A stretch of 64,000 nucleotides of DNA from Sagittula marina. Its GTDB lineage: Bacteria > Pseudomonadota > Alphaproteobacteria > Rhodobacterales > Rhodobacteraceae. Numbering within the stretch: position 1 is the first letter of the stretch; the number at the start of each line of letters is the position of its first letter. Below are positions 55,905-64,000 of the stretch, in pieces. The stretch covers positions 248,001-312,000 of the forward strand of contig NZ_JACIEJ010000005.1 in assembly GCF_014196795.1 (NCBI RefSeq). The letters run 5' to 3'. Under the pieces are notes generated by a model. The model was not told where the DNA came from, made no database searches, and saw only the letters and a list, made by a program, of their open reading frames with translations. The position numbers were made by a program, and so were the translations under genes.

Positions 55905-56768
55905 TCACAGTTTGTTCACCGGCACCTTCAGGAACACGTCGCCCTTGTCGTCCGGTTCCGGCATCTGACCTGCGCGCATGTTCACCTGCAGCGAAGGGAT
56001 GATCAGCCTTGGCATGGCGAGCGTGGCATCGCGGGTGTCGCGCATGGCAACGAAGTCGTCCTTCGAGGCGCCATGGCCAACGTGAATGTTCGCCGCCTTT
56101 TGCTCACCGACGGTGGTTTCCCAGGCGTAGACGTCGCGGCCCGGGGCCTTGTAGTCGTGACCAACGAAGATCCGGGTGTCATCCGGCAGGGCGAGGATCT
56201 TTTGCACGGAGTCATACAAGGTCTCCGAAGATCCGCCGGGGAAGTCACAGCGCGCCGTGCCAAAGTCCGGCATGAAGAGCGTGTCGCCAACAAAGGCCGC
56301 GTCGCCAATGATATAGGTCAGGCAGGCGGGCGTGTGGCCCGGCGTATGCAGCACGTCGACCCGCATCTGGCCGATGTGAACGCTGTCGCCTTCGACGAAC
56401 AGCTCATCGAATTGAGAGCCGTCGCGCTGAAACTCCGTGCCTTCGTTGAAGACCTTGCCAAAGGTGTCCTGCACGATCTTGATGTTGTCGCCGATGCCGA
56501 TTTTGCCGCCCACTTGTTGCTGGATGTAGGGCGCGGCGGACAGGTGGTCGGCGTGCACATGGCTTTCAAGCAGCCATTGGCATTCGAAGCCCTTGTCCTT
56601 GATGAAGGCGACGATCTGGTCGGCAGACCGCGTGTCCGTGCGGCCGGACGGATAGTCGAAATCCAGAACGCTGTCGATCACGGCGCAGGCGGTCCCGTTC
56701 GGATCGCGCACGACATAGGAAATGGTGTTGGTGGCGTCGTCAAAAAAGGCTGTGACTTCAGGTGTCAT
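55905..56768 (-). CDS. MBL-fold persulfide dioxygenase-like hydrolase
   Basis: A 287-residue metallo-beta-lactamase-fold protein with metal motif HVHADHLSAA near residue 70, the second histidine HTPGHTPACL and the aspartate in VGDTLFMPDFGTARCDFPGGS. The latter segment is typical of ETHE1/Blh persulfide dioxygenases that oxidise glutathione persulfide to sulfite. It is the first gene of a four-gene minus-strand unit with two YeeE-like proteins and the DUF442 protein. There is no BigR gene beside it. Confidence 0.9.
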   Translation of the reverse strand: MTPEVTAFFDDATNTISYVVRDPNGTACAVIDSVLDFDYPSGRTDTRSADQIVAFIKDKGFECQWLLESHVHADHLSAAPYIQQQVGGKIGIGDNIKIVQDTFGKVFNEGTEFQRDGSQFDELFVEGDSVHIGQMRVDVLHTPGHTPACLTYIIGDAAFVGDTLFMPDFGTARCDFPGGSSETLYDSVQKILALPDDTRIFVGHDYKAPGRDVYAWETTVGEQKAANIHVGHGASKDDFVAMRDTRDATLAMPRLIIPSLQVNMRAGQMPEPDDKGDVFLKVPVNKL

Positions 56769-57143
56769 GGCGATAACTCCTCGTTTCGGTCATTCATATA
56801 TACAAAACAGAATATGTTTCAAGTCTTGGGGTGTCGTTGACGTGCGTCAAGGTGCGATTTGTTCGGTCCTGTGTTGATTGTGGACACATGGAGAGGCCGC
56901 ACCCCATGCCATAGCATTCGGGAAAACAAAACGTCTCGGCAGATCGCCCTACTTTGACGGCAGAGTGACGGGCCCGGAGCGATGCTGGCCTTGGCTGCCC
57001 CTCCAGTTTGGACGACGTGCAGATCGAGCGCGACAGTGAGGCCGTGCTGGCACGGGTGAGCCATTTTGGAGCGCTAACGCTTATCGGCCAGCGGGTTCGA
57101 CGTGAAGTTTCTCGCGTACCGACGAAAACGAGGAGCATGCGAT
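56769..57143. other. Divergent intergenic region before the persulfide operon
   Basis: The 375 bases between the MBL gene and the small gene at 57144 hold an AT-rich stretch (56790-56820) with an ATTC and a GAAT 14 bases apart, probably the promoter of the persulfide operon. Several open frames on both strands look like shadows. I see no supported gene. Confidence 0.5.
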
Positions 57144-57356
57144 ATGACCGAGGCCTTGAATGAACGGCTCGCGGCTTTGAACTTGGAACTGCGCGACGCC
57201 CAAGGGGCGCAGCGGATCGAAGCGCTGGACCATCTGGCGCAGACGGTGCGCCAGCTTGATATGAAACGTGCGCCGGTGCCAGCTTGGGCGCGACACAGGC
57301 TTTCTGCTGCGGAAGAAGACCTTGTCGAAGACCGTTTCGACAATATGCCGATCTGA
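57144..57356 (+). CDS. Small conserved-type protein of unknown function
   Basis: A 70-residue, highly charged, helical protein (LNERLAALNLELRDAQGAQRIEALDHLAQTVRQ broken here only by composition), ending in AAEEDLVEDRFDNMPI. ATG at 57144 is chosen because GAGGAG lies eight bases upstream. It has no signal or membrane segment. I do not recognise a domain. It precedes the FadB-like gene by 163 bases without clear linkage. Confidence 0.65.
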   Translation: MTEALNERLAALNLELRDAQGAQRIEALDHLAQTVRQLDMKRAPVPAWARHRLSAAEEDLVEDRFDNMPI

Positions 57357-57519
57357 AAAACGTGGCCCGGAAGCCAGATATTCGGGTTAAATCAGCATAA
57401 TAGCTGGCAAAAAAATTGCCTCCCTGTCTGGTTGGGATACTACTGACCTATAAAATGGCGCAAAACTGCGTCACTCGGGCATAAAGGGTGCGTCAGCTTA
57501 GGCGGTGCGCGATAGGCAT

Positions 57520-59493
57520 ATGGAAGAAGGTCTCCATTATTCGGTGCATGAGGGTGTGGCCATCCTCAGCGTTGATAATCCGCCGGTGAATGCGCTGTCT
57601 CATGCGGTGCGGGTCAGTCTGGTGGAGGCTCTTGCGCGGGCCGAGGCGGATGAGCAGGTGCAGACCATTGTGCTGATGGGAACGGGGCCGACGTTTCCCG
57701 CGGGTGCAAATCTGACAGAATACGAAAGCGGGCTGCGTGCGCCTTTCCTTCGGGATGTATGCGCCAAGGTCGAAGACTGCCCTAAACCCGTGGTCGCGGC
57801 GCTGCATGGCACGGTTTACGGGGGGGGTCTGGAACTGGCTTTGGCGGCGCACTACCGGCTGGCGCTGGACGGCGCGCGGGCCAGTCTGCCTGAGGTGCGC
57901 ATGGGGCTGACGCCCTCTGCCGGGGCGACGCAGCGCCTGCCGCGCCTGGCTGGGACGGCGCTGGCCTTGGACATGATGATCTCGGGGGCGACCTGGCCCA
58001 TGACGCGCGGACCGGGGCTGGCGTTGGTGGATGAGACCTGTACGGGCGATCTGCGGGCTGGTGCGCTGACGTATGCCCAAAGGCTGCAGGCGACCGGGCA
58101 CGGGCCGCGGCGTACCCGCGATCTGCGCGACGGCTTCGCCGATTATCGCGCCCACGGCAACGCCATTGCCACGCGCCGTGCGAAACTGACCGACGAGGAG
58201 AGCGCAGCGGCGCAGGTCCTGCATCTGGTCGAGGCCGCGCCGCTTCTGCCTTTCGAGACCGGCATCGCGATGGAGGAGGACGCCTTTGTGCTGTGCCTTG
58301 CCTCTGACGCGGCGCGGGCATTGCGCCATGCCTTTACCGCCGAACGGCTTGCCCGCCGCTTTGCCTTGCCCAAGGGGACGGTGCAGCCGGCGGTCAATCG
58401 GATCGCTGTTCTGGGGCAGGGGACACTGGCGATGCAGATCGCGGTGTCTGCGTTGAACGCCGGGATCGGCGTGAACTGGGGGGCGCGGTCGCCGGACATG
58501 CTGCAAGACGGGGTCGAGCAATTGCGCGACGTCCTTGCTGCCGGGGTGAAGGGCGGCGGTCTGTCACCAGAGCAAAGCCAGGCGCGGTTGAAGCTGCTGC
58601 ATTGGGGCGACGCTGCCGAGATGATGGGCGGCACAGACGTGATTATTGACGCAGCGCGTGACCCATTCGATATGCCGGCACCGCGCGGTGTTGTGCGCGC
58701 CTCTGCCACATCGGCGCAGGTGGACGAGCTTGGCCTGCGCTTTGCGCCACCGGTGTTTTCCACGCGGTTGGTCGAGATCGTTCAGGGCCCGAGCGGTACG
58801 GACGAGCAGGTGGCCTATGGATTGGCGCTGGCGGAACGGATGCACAAGGTGCCTGTGCATGTACGCTCCGCCGGGGAGAGTGTCGCCGGAACGCTTGCGG
58901 CGGCGATGCATCGCGCAGCGGATGCGCTGCTGGACCTTGGCGCGGACCCCTATGAGGTCGATACCGCCGTTGAGGCCTGGGGCTGGACGCGGGCGCCGTT
59001 CCGTTCTCGCGATATGAGCGGGCTTGAGGAATGGGCCAGGGCGCCTCGCGCAGAAGGGGCGGAGAACTGGTCTGCGTTGCTGGTGGAGATCGATCGCTTT
59101 GGCTGGGTCTCAGGGCAGGGGTTCTATGACTGGACCGATGACGGCGCGCAGCCTGCCGGTGGCATGAGACGCTTGTTGAACGGCCAGCGCAGGGCGCAGA
59201 AGATCGCGCCGGAGACCCTGGTCATGCTGCTGGTGGGGGCCATGGCCAACGCCGGCGCGCGCATGGTCAGCGAGGGGATGGTACATAAAGCGTCGGATAT
59301 TGACGCGGTGGCGATCCTGGCGCTGGATTTCCCGCGGGTGAGAGGCGGGCCGATGATGGCCGCGGGTCAATGGGGCATGTTGAAGGTGATGAAGCTGCTT
59401 GAGCGGCTGGACCACCCGGATCATGAGTTCTGGAGGCCTGACCCATCCTGGGCAGAGCGGATCAAATACGGTCGGACGTTCTTGAGCAAGTAG
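57520..59493 (+). CDS. FadB-like enoyl-CoA hydratase / 3-hydroxyacyl-CoA dehydrogenase
   Basis: A 657-residue two-domain fatty-acid oxidation protein. The N-terminal hydratase domain keeps the catalytic glutamates (GGGLELALAAHYRLA and LPEVRMGLTPS). The dehydrogenase domain has GQGTLAMQIA, a weakened form of the GAGTMG NAD motif, and the catalytic histidine of the usual HFFNP-type motif appears replaced (LRFAPPVFSTRLVEIV). The dehydrogenase may be impaired. ATG at 57520 with AGG upstream is preferred over GTG at 57505. It has no fadA next to it. Confidence 0.85.
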   Translation: MEEGLHYSVHEGVAILSVDNPPVNALSHAVRVSLVEALARAEADEQVQTIVLMGTGPTFPAGANLTEYESGLRAPFLRDVCAKVEDCPKPVVAALHGTVYGGGLELALAAHYRLALDGARASLPEVRMGLTPSAGATQRLPRLAGTALALDMMISGATWPMTRGPGLALVDETCTGDLRAGALTYAQRLQATGHGPRRTRDLRDGFADYRAHGNAIATRRAKLTDEESAAAQVLHLVEAAPLLPFETGIAMEEDAFVLCLASDAARALRHAFTAERLARRFALPKGTVQPAVNRIAVLGQGTLAMQIAVSALNAGIGVNWGARSPDMLQDGVEQLRDVLAAGVKGGGLSPEQSQARLKLLHWGDAAEMMGGTDVIIDAARDPFDMPAPRGVVRASATSAQVDELGLRFAPPVFSTRLVEIVQGPSGTDEQVAYGLALAERMHKVPVHVRSAGESVAGTLAAAMHRAADALLDLGADPYEVDTAVEAWGWTRAPFRSRDMSGLEEWARAPRAEGAENWSALLVEIDRFGWVSGQGFYDWTDDGAQPAGGMRRLLNGQRRAQKIAPETLVMLLVGAMANAGARMVSEGMVHKASDIDAVAILALDFPRVRGGPMMAAGQWGMLKVMKLLERLDHPDHEFWRPDPSWAERIKYGRTFLSK

Positions 59494-59519
59494 ACCAGGA
59501 ACGCCGACCTGACCGCGCT

Positions 59520-59735
59520 TCAGATCAGGAAGATGCCCACGATCACCATCATCAGGCCGATGGTCGACAAGAACAGCGACCCGAGGTTGAGCGGCATGGC
59601 GCGGCGCACGGTTTCGCGGATTTCGTCATCGCTAAGCTGCCCACTGCGGGCGCGCCAGACCTTTACGATGCTCATCAGCAGACCGATGAGGCCGATTAGG
59701 GACAGCGCCGCCCCGATCCAGACAATCCATTCCAT
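59520..59735 (-). CDS. Small two-helix membrane protein
   Basis: A 71-residue protein with two hydrophobic segments (IVWIGAALSLIGLIGLLMSI and SLFLSTIGLMMVIVGIFLI) and a short charged loop (RARSGQLSDDEIRETVRR). It is convergent with the FadB-like gene, 26 bases away. I do not know its function. Confidence 0.7.
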   Translation of the reverse strand: MEWIVWIGAALSLIGLIGLLMSIVKVWRARSGQLSDDEIRETVRRAMPLNLGSLFLSTIGLMMVIVGIFLI

Positions 59736-59796
59736 GGTGCCACCCTCCCGTCCGTGATGCGTTTGAAACGAGGCTTCGCGTAAAGCAGCCTATGCA

Positions 59797-59821
59797 GGCG
59801 CGCAACCCCTTGATGCGCGCC
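59797..59821 (+). other. Hairpin in the leader of gapR
   Basis: GGCGCGCA (59797-59804) and TGCGCGCC (59814-59821) form an 8-bp stem with a 9-nt loop, ending 43 bases before the gapR start. It could be a leader structure or lie in the promoter region. Confidence 0.4.
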
Positions 59822-59864
59822 CCGCACGGCTGTATCCGATCCGGAAACCCGCAGGAGGCAAGAT

Positions 59865-60122
59865 ATGCAGGATACCCCCAGTGACAGCTATGGTGTCGCC
59901 GCAGGCGAGCTGACCCAGTTCATCGAACGCGTCGAACGGCTGGAAGAAGAGAAGAAAGAGGTCGCAGAGCAGATCAAGGAAGTCATGGCAGAGGCCAAAG
60001 GCCGCGGCTACGACACCAAGGTCATGCGCAAGGTGATCTCTCTTCGCAAGCGCGACGCTGACGACATCGCCGAAGAAGAAGCGGTGTTGGAAATGTACAA
60101 GGCCGCGCTGGGCATGGCCTGA
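59865..60122 (+). CDS. gapR: GapR-family nucleoid-associated protein (DUF2312)
   Basis: An 85-residue basic/acidic helical protein of the DUF2312 family. In Caulobacter GapR binds AT-rich overtwisted DNA ahead of replication forks and helps topoisomerases. The family segments ELTQFIERVERLEEEKKE, MAEAKGRGYDTKVMRKVI and RDADDIAEEEAVLEMY are all present. AGGAGG precedes the ATG. A strong terminator follows. Confidence 0.95.
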   Translation: MQDTPSDSYGVAAGELTQFIERVERLEEEKKEVAEQIKEVMAEAKGRGYDTKVMRKVISLRKRDADDIAEEEAVLEMYKAALGMA

Positions 60123-60191
60123 CGGCACTTATTTCGATCACTTGGGGGCGTGCTTTTTTATTGCCCGTCAAAGCCAAGCACTTGCGAGCAG

Positions 60192-60218
60192 GGCACCCGT
60201 ATCGGGTGCCTTTTTTTT
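60192..60218 (+). terminator. Intrinsic terminator after gapR
   Basis: GGCACCCG and CGGGTGCC form a perfect 8-bp stem with a TAT loop, followed by eight T residues. Confidence 0.92.
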
Positions 60219-60346
60219 AAGCATTTTACCTCTTTGTTATGAATTTGCAATGTCTCGCATTGATCCGAGAGCAGCTGCCAACTAGCGTCAAAGCATACGA
60301 GTAAAAGCGACACTCCAAAGTGACGGGTCGGCAGAGCGGGGGCTTG

Positions 60347-61771
60347 ATGGGCGATACGCCAATCTTCGATGAAATGAACGGAATGGGCGATGGTATTCGC
60401 CGTCCCTATGAAACGTTCAACAACTGGTTCGAGGGGGAAAACCCCAAGGAACTGCGTGCAAAACAACGAGAGGCGGAAGAGCTGTTTCGCCTGACCGGCA
60501 TCACCTTCAACGTCTACGGCCGCGCCGAGGCGGAGGAGCGATTGATCCCGTTCGATCTTATTCCACGGATTATCTCGGGGCGTGAATGGCAGCGTCTGTC
60601 CAAGGGGATTGAACAGCGGGTGCGGGCGATCAACGCCTTTTTGCACGACATTTACCACGGCCAGGAAATCGTCAAAGCCGGGCGCATCCCCGAAGAAATG
60701 ATATCGCGCAACGAAGCCTTTGAACCGAAGATGATCGGGGTGACCCCACCGGGGCGCATCTACACCCATATCGTCGGCATTGACCTTGTGCGCACCGGGC
60801 CTGACGAATTCTACGTGCTCGAAGACAACGGTCGCACACCGTCCGGCGTCAGCTATATGCTCGAAAACCGCGAGACGATGCTGCAGATGTTCCCCGAACT
60901 CTTCAGCACCAACCGCGTGCAGCCGGTGCAGACCTACCCCACGGATCTGCTGAAATCGCTGGCGGCCTGCGCCCCTGCTTCTGCCGGGGATCGCCCGACC
61001 GTCGCTGTGATGACGCCGGGCATTTTCAACTCCGCCTATTTTGAACACTCGTTTCTGGCCGATCAGATGGGTGTGGAACTGGTCGAGGGCAACGATCTGC
61101 GGGTCATGGATGGCAAGCTGTGCATGCGAACCACCCAAGGCTACAAGGCCATCGATGTGGTGTACCGCCGGATCGACGACGATTTCCTCGATCCGCTGAA
61201 CTTCAACCCCGAAAGCGGTCTGGGCGTGCCCGGCATCATGGATGTCTATCGCTCCGGACGGCTCACCATCGCCAATGCGCCAGGAACGGGGATCTGTGAT
61301 GACAAGGCGATCTACAGCTATATGCCTGAGATCGTTGAATTCTACACCGGAGAGAAGCCTCTCCTGGAAAACGTGCCGACCTGGCGCTGTGCCGAGCCTG
61401 AGGCGCTGGCCTATGTGCTCGACAACCTCGAAGAGCTGGTGGTCAAAGAGGTGCACGGATCCGGCGGCTACGGCATGTTGATCGGTCCCACGGCGACCAA
61501 GAAGGATCTCGCGCTTTTCCGCAGGAAGTTGAAAGCCCGTCCGTCCAACTACATCGCCCAGCCGACGCTTGCGCTGTCTACGGTGCCGATCTTTACCAAG
61601 GCAGGGCTAAGCCCACGTCACGTGGACTTGCGGCCTTATGTGCTGTGCAGCCCGCAGGGCATCAACATCACCCCCGGAGGCCTGACGCGCGTGGCGCTCA
61701 AGAAGGGCTCGCTGGTGGTGAACTCCTCGCAGGGCGGGGGGACCAAGGACACCTGGGTGCTGGAAGACTGA
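60347..61771 (+). CDS. Circularly permuted ATP-grasp protein (DUF404/DUF407), Anbu operon
   Basis: A 474-residue circularly permuted ATP-grasp enzyme. Segments LIPFDLIPRIISGREWQRL, GRTPSGVSYMLENRE and ELVVKEVHGSGGYGMLIGP are typical. Relatives probably make peptide or amide bonds, but the substrate is unknown. ATG at 60347 with GGGGG upstream is preferred over GTG at 60320. The stop overlaps the next start (TGATG). It is the first gene of a four-gene set with alpha-E, transglutaminase and Anbu-type protease genes. Confidence 0.92.
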   Translation: MGDTPIFDEMNGMGDGIRRPYETFNNWFEGENPKELRAKQREAEELFRLTGITFNVYGRAEAEERLIPFDLIPRIISGREWQRLSKGIEQRVRAINAFLHDIYHGQEIVKAGRIPEEMISRNEAFEPKMIGVTPPGRIYTHIVGIDLVRTGPDEFYVLEDNGRTPSGVSYMLENRETMLQMFPELFSTNRVQPVQTYPTDLLKSLAACAPASAGDRPTVAVMTPGIFNSAYFEHSFLADQMGVELVEGNDLRVMDGKLCMRTTQGYKAIDVVYRRIDDDFLDPLNFNPESGLGVPGIMDVYRSGRLTIANAPGTGICDDKAIYSYMPEIVEFYTGEKPLLENVPTWRCAEPEALAYVLDNLEELVVKEVHGSGGYGMLIGPTATKKDLALFRRKLKARPSNYIAQPTLALSTVPIFTKAGLSPRHVDLRPYVLCSPQGINITPGGLTRVALKKGSLVVNSSQGGGTKDTWVLED

Positions 61772-62712
61772 TGCTCGGAAAAACTGCAAACGGACTGTTC
61801 TGGATGTACCGCGCACTTGAGCGGGCAGAGAACATCGCGCGACTGATCGAAACCGGTCAGCGTATCGCACTCACACGGCTTGGATCATCAGAGGATGAAT
61901 GGCGCTCTGTGCTCCAGACCTCCGGCTCTCTCGACGCTTACGAAACGTTTTATGACGAAGTGAACCGTGACCATGCGGTCGATTGGTTGCTGCGATCAAA
62001 GGACAACCCCGGATCGGTCATGTCCTGCATCAGCCAGGCGCGGCAGAATGCGCGGATGGTGCGGACCGGACTGACCACAGAAGTCTGGGAAGCCACCAAC
62101 GCCGCCTACATGGTCGCCAAGGATTCGCTGGCGCGCAAGGTGCCGGACCGCGACATGCCAAAGGTGCTGCGCATGCTGCGGCAGCGGGCGGGTATGGTGC
62201 GCGGGGCCACGCACGGCACCATGTTGCGCAACGATGTGTATGACTTCGCCCGGATCGGGACATTCCTTGAGCGGGCCGACAACACGGCGCGGATCATTGA
62301 TGTGAAGTACTACGTGCTTTTGCCGACTGTGGCCTCTGTCGGGTCGTCCATCGACAACGTGCAATGGGAAATCCTGCTGCGGTCTGTGTCTGGCCGGGGC
62401 GGGTTTCGCATGGCCTATGGCGCGCAGTTGGAGCCGAGGGGGATTGCGACATTCCTGACGCTGGACCGCCGGATGCCGCGCAGCCTCGCGTTCTGCACGT
62501 CCAAGATCCTCGGCAATATGAACTATCTCGAATCCGACTACGGAGTTCGGCTGCAAAGCACCCAGATGGCCGAAGACCTGCAACAGCGTTTTATGCGCAT
62601 GTCCATCGACGATGTGTTCGACTACGGTCTGCATGAATACATCCAGAAGGTGCTCGGCGATATCGCCGCCATCGGGCATCAAATTGAAATCGACTATCGA
62701 TTCTATGAGTGA
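61771..62712 (+). CDS. Alpha-E domain protein (DUF403), Anbu operon
   Basis: A 313-residue all-helical alpha-E (DUF403) protein starting MLGKTANGLFWMYRALERAENIARL, with family segments ARQNARMVRTGLTTEVWEA and GTFLERADNTARIIDVKYY. It starts inside the stop of the ATP-grasp gene and ends just before the transglutaminase gene, with overlap if the earlier start is used. The three form a conserved partnership; the molecular role is unknown. Confidence 0.93.
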   Translation: MLGKTANGLFWMYRALERAENIARLIETGQRIALTRLGSSEDEWRSVLQTSGSLDAYETFYDEVNRDHAVDWLLRSKDNPGSVMSCISQARQNARMVRTGLTTEVWEATNAAYMVAKDSLARKVPDRDMPKVLRMLRQRAGMVRGATHGTMLRNDVYDFARIGTFLERADNTARIIDVKYYVLLPTVASVGSSIDNVQWEILLRSVSGRGGFRMAYGAQLEPRGIATFLTLDRRMPRSLAFCTSKILGNMNYLESDYGVRLQSTQMAEDLQQRFMRMSIDDVFDYGLHEYIQKVLGDIAAIGHQIEIDYRFYE

Positions 62713-62716
62713 TCCC

Positions 62717-63538
62717 ATGCGCCTCAAAATATCTCACACCACGCGCTACAGCTTTGATGCGCCGGTTTCGTCTGGAATGCAGCAGCTGCGTCTGCGGCCT
62801 CGGTCGCGTCGCGCGCAGGAGGTCACGGAGTGGAAAATGACGCTCGAAGGGGCGGTGCACGAGGTGTCTTACGAGGATCAGCACGGCAACTGCGTGGATC
62901 TCATCACCTTTGAGCGCGACTGCACCGAACTGGCCGTGCATTGCGAGGGCGAGGTGGAGTTGAGCGAATCCAACGGCGTGATCGGGCGTCACACGGGGCC
63001 GGTGCCCTTGTGGCTGTACAAGCGCGTGACCGAGCGCACCAAGGCCGGGCCCGCGATCAAGGCGTTGCTGAAATCCGTCGATGCGGGCAACGAACTGGGC
63101 AGATGCCATGCGTTGATGCCAGCTATCGCCAAATCGGTCGTCTATGAGACCGGCAGCTCCGAGAGCGATTGGTCCGCCGAGGAGGCGCTGGCTGCCGGGC
63201 GAGGGGTGTGCCAGGATCATGCGCATGTGATGATCGCCTGCGCCCGCGAGGCCGGTCTGGCCGCACGCTACGTTTCCGGCTACCTGATGATGGATGACCG
63301 CACACAGCAGCAGGCCATGCACGCCTGGGCCGAGGTTCATGTGCCCGATCTTGGCTGGGTCGGCTTTGATCCTGCCAACGAAATGTGTCCGGATGAACGC
63401 TATGTGCGCGTGGCTGTGGGTCTGGATTATGCCGAGGCCGCGCCTGTCAACGGTCTGCGGTCCGGCGGCGATACGGAGACCCTGTCCGTCGCCATAGAGG
63501 TCGCCCGCCAGTCACAATCGCAAAGCCAATCCCAATAG
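62717..63538 (+). CDS. Transglutaminase-like cysteine protease, Anbu operon
   Basis: A 273-residue protein with the N-terminal bacterial transglutaminase-associated domain (LKISHTTRYSFDAPVSSG) and a transglutaminase core: catalytic Cys in GRGVCQDHAHVMI, His in MHAWAEVHVPDLGW and Asp in FDPANEM. It may cleave or cross-link peptides made by the ATP-grasp partner. ATG at 62717 is used; ATG at 62705 overlapping the alpha-E stop is equally possible. The C-terminus is a Gln/Ser repeat tail. Confidence 0.92.
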   Translation: MRLKISHTTRYSFDAPVSSGMQQLRLRPRSRRAQEVTEWKMTLEGAVHEVSYEDQHGNCVDLITFERDCTELAVHCEGEVELSESNGVIGRHTGPVPLWLYKRVTERTKAGPAIKALLKSVDAGNELGRCHALMPAIAKSVVYETGSSESDWSAEEALAAGRGVCQDHAHVMIACAREAGLAARYVSGYLMMDDRTQQQAMHAWAEVHVPDLGWVGFDPANEMCPDERYVRVAVGLDYAEAAPVNGLRSGGDTETLSVAIEVARQSQSQSQSQ

Positions 63539-63690
63539 ACCGGGGGAGGGCGCGCGTCATGCGCCGTCCAGCCACGGTGCCACCATTTTATAAGAATGCA
63601 CCATGCCTGTGTTGAATTGCGACGATATCGCACTTGATTGCTGGCTCGACATGGTCCTAAACCCTTTCTGCTGAGCAGGAGTGGAGCAAA

Positions 63691-64000
63691 ATGACCTATT
63701 GCGTCGGAATGATGCTGAACCGCGGACTGGTGTTCATGTCAGACACCCGGACGAACGCGGGCCTCGACAACATCTCGACCTTTCGCAAGATGTCGATTTG
63801 GGAAGAGGAGGGGGAGCGCTGCATCACGTTGATGAGCGCTGGTAACCTCGCCACCACACAGGCCGTCGTGTCCGAATTGGATGAAAGGCTGAAGGCGCCT
63901 TCGGAGCGGGCTCCGTCTTTGCTGGCGGTGCCGTCGATGTTTCAGGCCGCGCGTCTTGTGGGGGAAACCCTGCGCGACGTGATCGACCGCCAGGCGAACT
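63691..64000 (+). CDS. Proteasome-like protease Anbu (5-prime part)
   Basis: The frame begins at ATG 63691 with AGGAG/TGGAG upstream and runs off the window after about 103 codons. The N-terminus MTYCVGMMLNRGLVFMSDTR, then FRKMSIW, matches the Anbu (proteasome-type protease, NTN-hydrolase) family. It completes the known set of ATP-grasp, alpha-E, transglutaminase and Anbu, often induced by starvation or stress. The rest, including any C-terminal features, is not visible. Confidence 0.9.
   Translation, partial: MTYCVGMMLNRGLVFMSDTRTNAGLDNISTFRKMSIWEEEGERCITLMSAGNLATTQAVVSELDERLKAPSERAPSLLAVPSMFQAARLVGETLRDVIDRQAN

Noticed and set aside
56792-56813. ATTC and GAAT upstream of the persulfide operon
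   Set aside because: They are 14 bases apart, not eight, so the site does not match the dyads before soxX and soxC.
56794-57138. A 114-codon minus-strand frame in the divergent promoter region
   Set aside because: Ser/Arg/Thr-rich composition, no ribosome site, and it covers the likely promoter of the persulfide operon.

Overview
The window looks like a chromosomal segment of a marine alphaproteobacterium of the Rhodobacteraceae (Roseobacter group). This is inferred from gene content and order: dnaG-rpoD followed by an HlyU-like gene, a full sox thiosulfate-oxidation cluster, clpP-clpX, the NDUFA12-like / MlaD / DUF2155 / aat block next to accC-accB, GapR (DUF2312), and an acetate-switch region built on acs. 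The sequence is GC-rich with tightly packed genes. I see no rRNA, tRNA, insertion sequence, prophage or CRISPR array.

Layout. 1-0.9 kb: the end of a TadE-like pilus protein and a small exported protein. 1-5.6 kb: primase, the principal sigma factor and an HlyU-like protein. 5.7-9.5 kb: two short-chain dehydrogenases, three unfamiliar genes and a YjbQ-family protein. 9.6-16.7 kb: nrdR, ribD and ribE, with a capsule block (kpsS-kpsD-kpsC) on the other strand between ribD and ribE. 16.6-27 kb: soxT-R-S on the minus strand and soxV-W-X-Y-Z-A-B-C-D on the plus strand. 27-38.6 kb: a zinc-type efflux carrier, a photolyase-like protein with apparently permuted domains, clpP-clpX, a RidA protein, an FkbM-GT61 fusion, housekeeping genes and accC-accB. 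38.8-40.2 kb: a decayed acyl-CoA synthetase and a low-complexity protein. 40.8-54.5 kb: acs with a Liv-type ABC transporter, then divergently an ScfR-like regulator, a lone receiver domain, a small membrane protein, a symporter-histidine kinase and an orphan SpoA-domain protein. 54.5-56.8 kb: a persulfide-detoxification operon. 57-64 kb: a FadB-like protein with an altered active site, gapR, and the Anbu-type operon (ATP-grasp, alpha-E, transglutaminase, and the first third of the proteasome-like protease).

How the parts work together. Two sulfur modules are present. The Sox system oxidises thiosulfate in the periplasm. The MBL / YeeE-YedE / DUF442 operon probably handles cytoplasmic persulfide, but it has no BigR gene beside it, so SoxR is a candidate shared regulator. 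Exact or near ATTC-N8-GAAT dyads precede soxX and soxC and lie between soxR and soxT, and hairpins separate several sox genes, which suggests differential expression within the cluster. The acs region resembles the CrbS/CrbR acetate switch, but its response regulator has no output domain and a ScfR-like DNA-binding protein sits next to it.

Most well-known genes are solid. Start codons were adjusted where a Shine-Dalgarno match supports a shorter or non-ATG start. I did not find one clearly new system. The best leads are the rewired acetate-switch cluster, the permuted photolyase-like protein, the split Blh operon and the unexplained palindromes.
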